A model generated the notes under the pieces. It had not been told where the DNA came from and ran no database searches. It worked only from the letters and a program-made list of their open reading frames with translations. A stretch of DNA of 15,107 bases. Source: Burkholderiaceae bacterium (GTDB lineage Bacteria > Pseudomonadota > Gammaproteobacteria > Burkholderiales > Burkholderiaceae). The stretch covers positions 1 through 15,107 of the forward strand of contig CANCBK010000039.1 of the NCBI GenBank assembly GCA_947374315.1. The letters are read 5' to 3'. Of this stretch, positions 7,247 through 14,169 are shown in pieces; position 1 is the stretch's first letter; every line of letters begins with the position of its first letter. The translations under genes and the position numbers were made by a program.

Positions 7247-8716
7247 ATGTGGAATAAATTAACCCTCAGATGGAGGATGGCAATAGGATTTCTAGTTCCT
7301 TCATTGATTTTATTTGCCGTCATTATTTCAAATCAAATCATCGTCAATCAAGCGATCGAAAATTCAAATCGCCTTGCCAGGACGGCGGATACCACAACAG
7401 AAATTTTTAAGATTTATGGTGATCATTTGAAGATGCAGAGATCTTCATATGCCTACGTTATTAATGGTGGGGTAGCCGGTATTGAACGAGATTTCCCTAA
7501 AAAGAATTACCAAGAGTCTTTAGATGATGCGAGGCAAACCTTCGCAAGGCTTTCCAAGGAGGATTTAACTCCCAAATTGCAGGCTGATGTTGCCAATCTT
7601 CAGTTGATTACAGATAACATTGAGCGCTTGAATGGCGGCCTGATGCGCTTGGTTGATCAGGGTAAGGTCAACGAGGCTATCGATAAGTTCAGGGTTGGAG
7701 AAACGATTCAGCTTGCAAATGAAACCGATCTGACATCTCAAGCGGCCGCAGTAGCTGATTCGATTGTGAGGGCGAATTTTCGTGAAGCGGTAACCATTTC
7801 AATTGAAAAAGCTAAAAGTGCTTATCTATATGGAACCATCGCGGCATTGATGTTGTTAATCGCATGCGGTATAGCGATTACTACCTACACTAGTCGAGAT
7901 ATTCTTGCGAGTTCTTTGCAGGTGTCTTCGACTGCCGTCGCTTTCGCCAGCACGCTGGTTGAGCATGAGAAGGCAGTCTCTCTCCAGGGTTCATCTGTTG
8001 CCGAGACAACGAGTACCGTCGGTGAGTTGGTCTCGTCTGCGCGCCTCTCCTCTGAGCAGGCCGACTTGGCTGCGGTTGCGGCAAGAACTGCTCAGGAAAC
8101 CACTACCAAAGGCTTTGACTTGGTTACTCGCAACCAGTCAGAAATGGCATTTCTTGAGGTGAAGATGACGGAGATTGCCAAGCAGGTATTGAGTCTTTCC
8201 GAGCAAGCTGCCCGCGTGGGTAATATTTCCAAGCTCTTGGGTGAGTTAGCCAGCGAAACCAATATGTTGGCTCTCAATGCCGCGGTTGAGGCCGCAAGGG
8301 CCGGTGAGCATGGCAAAGGATTCGCAGTAGTTGCCGCTGAAATTCGGAAGCTGGCGGACCAAAGTAAGCAATCCGCTGAAAAGGCCACCCAGATTGTGTC
8401 TGACATTCAGAAGTCGAACAATTCTATGGTGATGACAGCGGAGGATGGTACTAAAACTACGCATCAGGCATCCGAAAGTGTTGAGCAAGCGGCGCGAGCG
8501 TTTGAGGATGTCAGAAAACTATCTGAAGGCGTGTACCAAAATGCTCAGCAAGTTTTGCTCAATAGCAAACAGCAGGCGGCGGCCTTAGTACAGATTAATC
8601 AAGCCATGCAAAATATTAACAATGGATCTCGTGAAATGATCACTGGCACTGCGCAAGCAAGGGTTGGGGTGGAGTCATTGACTCAAGTAGCCGATCATTT
8701 GCGTAAATTAGTTTAA
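7247..8716 (+). CDS. Membrane methyl-accepting chemoreceptor lacking HAMP
   Basis: A 489-residue transmembrane receptor. A short cytoplasmic start ([10 protein letters not shown]) precedes membrane helix 1 (about 11-33). A mostly helical periplasmic domain (about 34-193) follows; its [12 protein letters not shown] (64-75) region resembles CHASE3 or four-helix-bundle sensors. Membrane helix 2 spans about 194-214. The signalling hairpin starts almost directly after it with no recognisable HAMP domain. The conserved tip is [37 protein letters not shown] in pattern, at 334-370. Candidate methylation Glu/Gln pairs lie at 270-271 and 319-320. The protein ends in LRKLV with no NWETF-type pentapeptide, consistent with the TPR-bearing CheR. 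It sits between the CheW and CheA genes and is presumably the main receptor of the array, comparable to WspA. The ligand is unknown. Confidence 0.9.
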   Translation: MWNKLTLRWRMAIGFLVPSLILFAVIISNQIIVNQAIENSNRLARTADTTTEIFKIYGDHLKMQRSSYAYVINGGVAGIERDFPKKNYQESLDDARQTFARLSKEDLTPKLQADVANLQLITDNIERLNGGLMRLVDQGKVNEAIDKFRVGETIQLANETDLTSQAAAVADSIVRANFREAVTISIEKAKSAYLYGTIAALMLLIACGIAITTYTSRDILASSLQVSSTAVAFASTLVEHEKAVSLQGSSVAETTSTVGELVSSARLSSEQADLAAVAARTAQETTTKGFDLVTRNQSEMAFLEVKMTEIAKQVLSLSEQAARVGNISKLLGELASETNMLALNAAVEAARAGEHGKGFAVVAAEIRKLADQSKQSAEKATQIVSDIQKSNNSMVMTAEDGTKTTHQASESVEQAARAFEDVRKLSEGVYQNAQQVLLNSKQQAAALVQINQAMQNINNGSREMITGTAQARVGVESLTQVADHLRKLV

Positions 8717-8724
8717 GCTCATCC

Positions 8725-10845
8725 ATGCCCAGAATCGATGATGTCGAGCTTAGAGGTCTCTTTAAGATAGAGAGTGCCGAGCATTTGCAAAAGCTTGATG
8801 CTGGTCTTTTGCAGCTTGAAAAAATGCCTGGTAATCAGGCTTTGCTACAAGAGGTATTTCGTGAGGCGCATAGCTTAAAAGGCTCCGCGCGAATGCTTGG
8901 CTTAATTGACATCCAAACCTTAGCTAGTAGCGTTGAAGACATGCTGGGCAACGCGCGAAGTGGCAAAGTAGTCATCACTGCCGATGTTGTGAAGCCGCAG
9001 CTAGCCACCTTGGATCGTATTCGTCAGATGGTTGCCGAGGCGGTTGGGGATCCAGTTTCAGCGGCGCTGCCAGAGGTCTCAATAGAAAAGCCAATCATCG
9101 CGGTGCCAGTTGAAACTGCTTCTAGCAAGATTATCCCGGAGGAAATTCATCAGGCTGAATCACTCGGCAAGGGGTCTCAGATCTCTTCTGATTTTCATAT
9201 TGACACTCTGAGGGTCGATGCTCGGAAGTTAGATTTCTTATTGAATCAGACCAGTGAGTTGGTTGTGAGCAAGAGTCGAATTATGCGTTGGCAAAAGGAA
9301 TTTCATCAGCTCATCAATGATATCCAGGCTGGTAAGTCCGTTCCTGAAGGTTGGGCCGAGGCTGTCCAGTCAATGGATGTGAGGTTGGTTGAGGATGTGA
9401 GTCGTCTGGGTGTGATTGCTCAAGAAGTTGAGGGCGGTATACGCGGACTCCGTTTATTGCCCATTAGCACTCTCTTAGAGCAGTTTCCTCGTATGGTTCA
9501 TGATTTAGCTGCGGAAGAAATGAAATTGGTTGATCTCATTTTCGAGGGAGAGAGTACGGTTGCGGATAAACGCATCATTGAAGAGATGAAGGCCCCTTTG
9601 ATGCATATGTTACGTAATGCGATTGATCACGGCATTGAGACACCAGAATTACGTCGCCAGGCTGGTAAGCCAGAAGTAGGCAGAATTCTTGTGAAGGTCA
9701 GTCAAGATTCTGATCACGTCAGAATCGATGTTATCGATGATGGCGGGGGATTGGATTTAGAGGGTATTCGTCAGCAAGCCATTAAGCGCCACCTATATAC
9801 CGATGCAGAGGCTGCCACACTAGATGATGTCCAGCTAAAAAATGTCCTCATGACCCCTGGATTTTCAACAAACAAGATGATCACCGATATTTCTGGACGC
9901 GGGGTTGGTTTGGATGTTGTGAGGACCGCTGTTGAGAAAATGCATGGCACTTTAGGGGTGGATTCAAAACCAGGTCAGGGGATGATGTTTACCTTAAATT
10001 TGCCTGTATCGCTGACCTCTACCCGAGTCATGATGTTGCGTGAGTGGGGCGAATACTACGCTCTACCTTGTGAAGCGATTGAGTTTGCCAGAATACTCAT
10101 GCCTGGGGATCTTATTCTACGTGAAGATCGCCAGTGTTTTTATCACAATGATGTTGTTATCGAGGTGAGTAGGCTGGGATCACTGTTAGATAGGCCCGTC
10201 ATGCCCATTGCTCATAACACTCCATTAACCTGTATCGTCATCAAGATAAGCGACTATAGTTTTGGTCTGATTGTGGATGCCCTTCAAGAAGAAGAGGAGA
10301 TTGTTCTGAAATCTCCACCCGCCCCGATTAAGCGGATACGTAATATTTTAGGTGTGACTATTTTAGATTCTGGGTTTGTATGCCCCGTACTTAATGCGAG
10401 TGATCTTGAAAAAAGCGTACGGCATTTACATATAAAGCATCAGCCGGGTATGGATGCAGAGGTTCAGGTAGAGCCAACACATAAAAAATCTCTGTTATTG
10501 GTTGAGGATAGTATCGTCACCCGGATACAAGAGAAGCGCATTCTGGAGGCTGCTGGCTATGAGGTGGTCACTGCGATTGACGGTGTCAACGCTTGGAATA
10601 TATTTTCCAGTAGATCATTTGATGCAATCGTCTCTGACATTACGATGCCCAACATGGATGGACTACAGTTGACTAGAAAAATTCGGGAAAACAAAAAGTT
10701 TGCCGATACACCAATCATTCTCGTCACTTCTTTAGCCTCTGCTGAAGACCGGCGTCAAGGCTTGGATGCGGGGGCTGACGCCTATATTACTAAGTCAGAG
10801 TTTGATCAGGCGGTATTGTTGGATGCGATAGCAAGACTTATCTAA
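8725..10845 (+). CDS. cheA: Hybrid CheA histidine kinase with receiver domain (WspE-like)
   Basis: A 706-residue chemosensory kinase. The HPt domain (about 5-108) has phosphoacceptor H49 in REAHSLKGSARMLG. A short linker (about 110-155) replaces the P2 domain, so no separate CheY/CheB docking module is seen. The dimerisation helices (about 160-280) include LNQTSELVVSKSR. The ATPase domain (about 281-428) has N298 (LRNAIDHG), DDGGG (338-342) and GRGVGLDVV (391-399). A CheW-like regulatory domain (about 430-565) follows. The C-terminal receiver (about 588-706) has E594-D595, phosphoacceptor D638 (SDITMP) and K690. A receiver fused to CheA without P2 is the WspE layout; the receiver may act as a phosphate sink or intramolecular relay. 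It starts 8 bases after the MCP stop and nearly abuts cheB. Confidence 0.92.
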   Translation: MPRIDDVELRGLFKIESAEHLQKLDAGLLQLEKMPGNQALLQEVFREAHSLKGSARMLGLIDIQTLASSVEDMLGNARSGKVVITADVVKPQLATLDRIRQMVAEAVGDPVSAALPEVSIEKPIIAVPVETASSKIIPEEIHQAESLGKGSQISSDFHIDTLRVDARKLDFLLNQTSELVVSKSRIMRWQKEFHQLINDIQAGKSVPEGWAEAVQSMDVRLVEDVSRLGVIAQEVEGGIRGLRLLPISTLLEQFPRMVHDLAAEEMKLVDLIFEGESTVADKRIIEEMKAPLMHMLRNAIDHGIETPELRRQAGKPEVGRILVKVSQDSDHVRIDVIDDGGGLDLEGIRQQAIKRHLYTDAEAATLDDVQLKNVLMTPGFSTNKMITDISGRGVGLDVVRTAVEKMHGTLGVDSKPGQGMMFTLNLPVSLTSTRVMMLREWGEYYALPCEAIEFARILMPGDLILREDRQCFYHNDVVIEVSRLGSLLDRPVMPIAHNTPLTCIVIKISDYSFGLIVDALQEEEEIVLKSPPAPIKRIRNILGVTILDSGFVCPVLNASDLEKSVRHLHIKHQPGMDAEVQVEPTHKKSLLLVEDSIVTRIQEKRILEAAGYEVVTAIDGVNAWNIFSSRSFDAIVSDITMPNMDGLQLTRKIRENKKFADTPIILVTSLASAEDRRQGLDAGADAYITKSEFDQAVLLDAIARLI

Positions 10846-10857
10846 TGACTGGTGCAA

Positions 10858-11925
10858 ATGTCTAATATTCATGAATCCTCGCCGATACGCGTCCTGATTG
10901 TCGAGGATTCATTATTGCAGCTACACATCATTAAATCCGTGTTGAGTGCGGACAAGGGAATTGATGTGGTGGGGACTGCTATAAATGGGGCTGAGGCGCT
11001 ATCACTGCTGCCCACCCTAAAGCCGGATGTGGTCTGTACTGATTACCATATGCCAGTGATGGATGGCTTGGAGTTTATCGAGCGGGCCGTTGAAATTTAT
11101 CCTTGCCCAATTTTAGTATTGAGTATTTCAGTACAGCCTCACCAAGTGGATAATATTTTCAAATTGCTCTCGGCTGGAGCAATCGATGTCATGGCTAAAC
11201 CAAAAACCACGGGAGGGGTTATTAGTCCTGAGGATGGAAAAAGGTTGATTGAGAAAATTCGTATTCTCAATGGCGTTAAATATATCAAGGTAAAGAATGG
11301 CCACCAATCCGCACCAACATTGGGTGGGTCTGATTCCTCCCCTCGGCTAGTGCGACCAAGGGCAATCTTCATTGGCGCCTCTACAGGTGGACCTCAGGCC
11401 TTAGAAGCCATTCTTCCCAAGCTACACCCAGAATTTTCTATCCCGATTATTTGTATTCAGCATATTAGCGAGGGATTCTTGGAGGGCATGCTGGAATGGT
11501 TGGCCGGGATAACTCACTTAATCGTGGATATTGCTCGGGCTGGCGATACCCCTCAGCCCGGCCACTTGTATTTTCCTCCCGAAGGGTTGCATTTGGTGCT
11601 TGAGGCTGACGGTAGGTTTGATCTTGTTGAGCCAACTAAAGAAGAAATCTATTGCCCAAGCATTGATCGACTATTTAATTCTGCTGCGCGAGCCTATGGA
11701 CCTGATGTCGTTGCTGTTCTGTTAAGCGGTATGGGTGAGGATGGCGTCGCTGGGATTGGTTCGATTTATAAGGCTGGAGGCATGACTATTGCTCAGGATG
11801 AGAAATCCAGCATTATTTTTGGAATGCCCGCAGCTGCAATTCACTCTGGATCTATTTGCAAAGTATTGTCGGCGAAAGACATTCCGGCTTATCTCAATCA
11901 GTTGCCTAACAATGTATTTTCATAG
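10858..11925 (+). CDS. cheB: CheB receptor methylesterase with receiver domain (WspF-like)
   Basis: A 355-residue methylesterase that removes methyl groups from the receptor and opposes CheR. The receiver domain (about 9-125) has E16-D17, phosphoacceptor D62 (CTDYHMP) and K115. The esterase domain (about 165-345) has the catalytic triad S175 (GASTGGP), H202 (IQHI) and D295 (GMGEDG). Length and motifs are typical, so it should be active. I start it at the ATG at 10858. A GTG two codons earlier (10852) is possible, and neither has a strong Shine-Dalgarno. The upstream cheA stop overlaps an out-of-frame ATG (taatg, 10843-10847), which suggests stop-restart translation. It is the last gene of the tight operon; the next gene follows after 157 bases in which I find no convincing terminator. 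Confidence 0.92.
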   Translation: MSNIHESSPIRVLIVEDSLLQLHIIKSVLSADKGIDVVGTAINGAEALSLLPTLKPDVVCTDYHMPVMDGLEFIERAVEIYPCPILVLSISVQPHQVDNIFKLLSAGAIDVMAKPKTTGGVISPEDGKRLIEKIRILNGVKYIKVKNGHQSAPTLGGSDSSPRLVRPRAIFIGASTGGPQALEAILPKLHPEFSIPIICIQHISEGFLEGMLEWLAGITHLIVDIARAGDTPQPGHLYFPPEGLHLVLEADGRFDLVEPTKEEIYCPSIDRLFNSAARAYGPDVVAVLLSGMGEDGVAGIGSIYKAGGMTIAQDEKSSIIFGMPAAAIHSGSICKVLSAKDIPAYLNQLPNNVFS

Positions 11926-12082
11926 GCATTCGCATAATGAAAATACTCTATGCAGCTCAGGACCTCAATAAGAGACTTTAGGACATCATTTTTTCATTAA
12001 CTTGTTCAATATATTTGGAATGGAAATAGATTAATTGCTTGTGATTATTTTCGATTTAATCGGACCGGTGATGGGGTGATTT

Positions 12083-13492
12083 ATGCTAAAACTACTACAG
12101 GACTTATTTAAAACTCCCGAGTCATTTGGATTTCGTGAAATCGTTGAGCAATCTTCCGATGCCCTTGTGGGATTAAATTCGCTGGGATCTATCATTTTTT
12201 TCAATAAAGCTGCTGAACGCCTATGGGGATACTCCCAAGCAGAGATCTCTGGTAAGGGCGCTGACATTTTATTTCACGAAATGGACAGTGACTCCATTGC
12301 GAGTCAATTAGAGCAATGGAAGGCCCCTCTTCAAGAGATGGCGATTCATCGAAAAGATGGGCATGTACTTGTTGGAAGCGTGTCCCTGTCAAAAATCACC
12401 TTAAGCAATGATTTTATCTATAGCATGATAGTCAGGGATGCTACAAAAATTCAGGAGGACAGGGAAAGATATATTCAGATTCTTGAGCAGGCCGTAGACG
12501 CAATCGTCTCTATTGATGAGTATAACTGCGTCACCTTTTTCAATGACGCAGCAGAGCGCCTTTTTGGTTATAGCCGTGAAGAAGTTTTGGGCCGCAATGT
12601 GAAAATGTTGGTCCCTATAGAGATCCAGCCAAACCATGATAAGTATATTAACGCTAATCGCACGACCGGCATCAATAAAATTGTTGGCAAAACCCGCGAA
12701 GTAGAAATTAATCGTAAAGATGGCGGTAAGATCTGGGGGCAGCTGTCAGTATCCAAAGTACGGCTAGAAAATAAAATCATTTATACCGGCTTTCTTAAGG
12801 ACATCACGCCCGAACGTAAGGCTTTTGAAATGCTTAGGCAAACTTTAGAGCAGGCTATTGATGCTGTAGTTTCTATTGATGAACATAACTGCGTTACCTT
12901 TTTTAATGCCGCAGCAGAGACCCTTTTTGGATATAGTCGTGAAGAAGTTTTGGGTCAAAATGTAAAGATGCTGGTTCCCGAAGATATACGACCAAATCAT
13001 GATGGCTATATCAATGCAAACAGAACCACGGGTGTTAATAAGATCGTTGGCAAAACCCGTGAAGTAGAGATTACCCGTAAAGATGGTAGCAAGATCTGGG
13101 GGCAGTTGTCGGTATCAAAGATCTATTTAGGTGACAAGATGATTTATACCGGATTTATGAGAAATATCAATCTGGAGCATGTCAATCGTGCAAATACCAA
13201 TCTTGCAATGGCTAATGTATTACAGTCAGGTGACCAGATCAGTCAAATTGTGACCTTTATTAATGGAATCGCCGCCCAAACTAAATTATTGTCTTTAAAT
13301 ATTGCGATTGAGGCGGCAAATGCTGGGGATTCAGCCCTTGGAATTGCTGTTCTAGCCGCTGAATTTCAAAAGCTTTCACAGGATTCCCTTGGCTCCGCTG
13401 AACAGATTCAAAAATTGATTTCCGAGACTAGGGCTCATATTGATAAGTTAGAAAAATCGTTTCGGAATATTGATGGCGTGGTTAAAAATTAG
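12083..13492 (+). CDS. Soluble PAS-PAS-PAS transducer with mini-MCP tail, putative haem sensor
   Basis: A 469-residue protein with no membrane segment. PAS1 (about 15-125) is an ordinary PAS lacking a haem His. PAS2 (about 132-245) and PAS3 (about 253-366) are near-copies. Each has an HDxYI motif with His at 185 and 306, and an Arg exactly 20 residues later (205 and 326) in TREVE. In FixL, H200 is the haem ligand and R220 the O2-contacting Arg with the same spacing. RKDGSKIW (332-339) closely matches E. coli DosP, whose distal Met position is Lys here (203 and 324). The tail (about 383-469) is a short MCP hairpin with an altered tip, AAQTKLLSLNIAIEAANAG (397-415). GGGGTGAT gives a good ribosome binding site. 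It probably senses O2 or another gas and signals to the adjacent CheA/CheW array, in a layout recalling BdlA and Aer2. Haem binding is inferred from motifs. Confidence 0.82.
   Translation: MLKLLQDLFKTPESFGFREIVEQSSDALVGLNSLGSIIFFNKAAERLWGYSQAEISGKGADILFHEMDSDSIASQLEQWKAPLQEMAIHRKDGHVLVGSVSLSKITLSNDFIYSMIVRDATKIQEDRERYIQILEQAVDAIVSIDEYNCVTFFNDAAERLFGYSREEVLGRNVKMLVPIEIQPNHDKYINANRTTGINKIVGKTREVEINRKDGGKIWGQLSVSKVRLENKIIYTGFLKDITPERKAFEMLRQTLEQAIDAVVSIDEHNCVTFFNAAAETLFGYSREEVLGQNVKMLVPEDIRPNHDGYINANRTTGVNKIVGKTREVEITRKDGSKIWGQLSVSKIYLGDKMIYTGFMRNINLEHVNRANTNLAMANVLQSGDQISQIVTFINGIAAQTKLLSLNIAIEAANAGDSALGIAVLAAEFQKLSQDSLGSAEQIQKLISETRAHIDKLEKSFRNIDGVVKN
12479..13204 (+). repeat. Tandem duplication of a PAS-coding unit (2 x 363 bases)
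   Basis: Unit 1 (12479-12841) and unit 2 (12842-13204) encode adjacent PAS domains offset by exactly 121 codons. By eye roughly 88 of 113 aligned residues are identical, with long exact blocks such as LFGYSREEVLG and KIWGQLSVSK. Many third positions differ between the copies, so the duplication is not brand new. Identity fades in the linker at the end of unit 2. Confidence 0.85.
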
Positions 13493-13654
13493 TGAGACAA
13501 ATATAGATTTGTTCATTTTTGGATTTTGCCTCTGCCGTAACTTTACGTGACAGCAGTCTTGCTCGGAATTCACTATCGTACTTTCTAAAAAATAGGATCA
13601 ATTTAGGGTAAATGGCTTGGGACATTCTCCAAAAAATTAAATAAATGGCAAAGA
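13493..13654. other. Non-coding, probably decayed DNA
   Basis: No credible gene on either strand. It holds two small dyads: acaaat-atag-atttgt (13497-13512) just after the PAS gene, and an imperfect hairpin at 13532-13556 with arms ctgccgtaa and ttacg...gcag. The reading frame of the hipB fragment runs upstream only to a TAG near 13613. The start of hipB and any promoter are not recognisable. Confidence 0.4.
13497..13520 (+). terminator. Weak terminator-like hairpin after the PAS-MCP gene
   Basis: ACAAAT and ATTTGT pair across a four-base loop, five bases past the stop codon, followed by tcattttt. The stem is AT-rich and short, so intrinsic termination would be weak. Position is the main support. 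Confidence 0.3.
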
Positions 13655-13735
13655 ATGGTCCAGCTTAAAAAGGTGCTCGATGTTTTGGATGCCCTTGGCC
13701 TAGAGATGATTGTCCAAATGAAGGGTGGTGACTAA
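13655..13735 (+). pseudogene. hipB: 3' remnant of a hipB-like antitoxin gene
   Basis: The frame ending in the TAA at 13733 encodes VQLKKVLDVLDALGLE followed by MIVQMKGGD. This is the typical C-terminal end of HipB-type XRE antitoxins, which end in a LxxxLxALGLEL segment followed by a short basic tail. The helix-turn-helix part that should lie upstream is missing or unrecognisable, and an in-frame TAG lies about 40 bases further up. Its stop overlaps the ATG of the hipA remnant by one base (taatg), the coupling usual in hipBA operons. The identification rests on a short stretch plus the neighbouring hipA match. Confidence 0.6.
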
Positions 13736-13890
13736 TGGCCGATATCAGAAAACTAGACGTGTATCGCGGCACTGATCTAGTGGGTCATCTGCTTGATGAG
13801 CCAGGGCTTAAATTTATATATGCCCAATCTTAGTTGGATACTCGGGGCAAGCCCATTTCACCCACGCTCAATTTTTCTCAAAAAGACTAG
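13735..13890 (+). pseudogene. hipA: 5' remnant of a hipA-like toxin kinase gene with internal stop
   Basis: The frame from the ATG encodes MADIRKLDVYRGTDLVGHLL and continues with PGLKFIYAQS, the N-terminal beta subdomain of HipA-family kinases (LDVYxxxxLVGxL, then a F-x-Y segment). A TAG at 13831 interrupts it. The frame then continues with LDTRGKPISPTLNFSQ, which fits the next HipA segment (hydrophobic, then PLSPSLP-like). The TAG stands where a Trp codon (TGG) would be expected, so one base change may explain it. A second stop at 13888 ends the match, and the remaining 350 or so residues with the kinase core are gone. The fragment stops at the 3' end of the opposing DUF2061 gene, probably a deletion junction. 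It is not functional as a toxin. Confidence 0.72.
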
Positions 13891-14108
13891 GCTTCTGGTT
13901 TTGATTTTAGGCCCCAGGAAACCTTATTCCAAATCCGCTCATGCGCAAAGTAGGCAATGGTGGTATATATATTGCTAATAATCATAAACCCTAGTGCTAT
14001 AGCCACTTTTCCAGTCATCAGGTAAATGACCGAAAAGTCCAAAATAACAATCAATAATCTGTAACTAATTGTCTTAACAATAGACCGAATTCTAGTTTCC
14101 TGTGACAT
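13887..14108 (-). CDS. DUF2061 family small membrane protein
   Basis: A 73-residue protein matching the DUF2061 pattern: RSIVKTISYR near the start (8-17), two membrane helices (about 16-33 and 36-54), then AHERIWNKVSWG (55-66), the family's conserved HExxWNxxxWG end. DUF2061 proteins are small inner-membrane proteins of unknown function, sometimes fused to or found near sulphate-assimilation genes, though no such gene is visible here. Start choice is supported by GGGG about 9 bases upstream on the minus strand. The gene is divergent from the MgtC-like gene and overlaps the last bases of the hipA remnant. Confidence 0.85.
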   Translation of the reverse strand: MSQETRIRSIVKTISYRLLIVILDFSVIYLMTGKVAIALGFMIISNIYTTIAYFAHERIWNKVSWGLKSKPEA

Positions 14109-14169
14109 GGCTATTCCCCTCTAGATAAATTTCCTTCATTTCACTATATTTCAAAAAAAGCAGGCGTCA

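Noticed and set aside
7890..8488. Several open frames on both strands inside the MCP gene
   Set aside because: They lie fully within a well-supported coding region, lack family motifs and ribosome binding sites, and look like out-of-frame shadows.
8725..11925. Classical flagellar chemotaxis operon
   Set aside because: CheA lacks P2 and carries its own receiver, CheR has a TPR tail, and no cheY, cheZ, cheD or flagellar gene is present.
12052..12062. Dyad cgatttaatcg as an FNR-type operator before the PAS-MCP gene
   Set aside because: It is a perfect small palindrome but does not fit TTGA-N6-TCAA, and dyads of this size occur by chance in AT-rich DNA.
11926..12082. Terminator between cheB and the PAS-MCP gene
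   Set aside because: Only AT-only or mismatched arms are present (aatgaaaa/ttttcatt with a loop of about 45 bases; cctcaa/tttagg with a mismatch). Read-through into the PAS gene remains possible.
13793..13978. A plus-strand open frame of 61 codons across the hipA remnant and the DUF2061 gene
   Set aside because: It is out of frame with the HipA similarity and antisense to the DUF2061 gene, and its product resembles nothing known.
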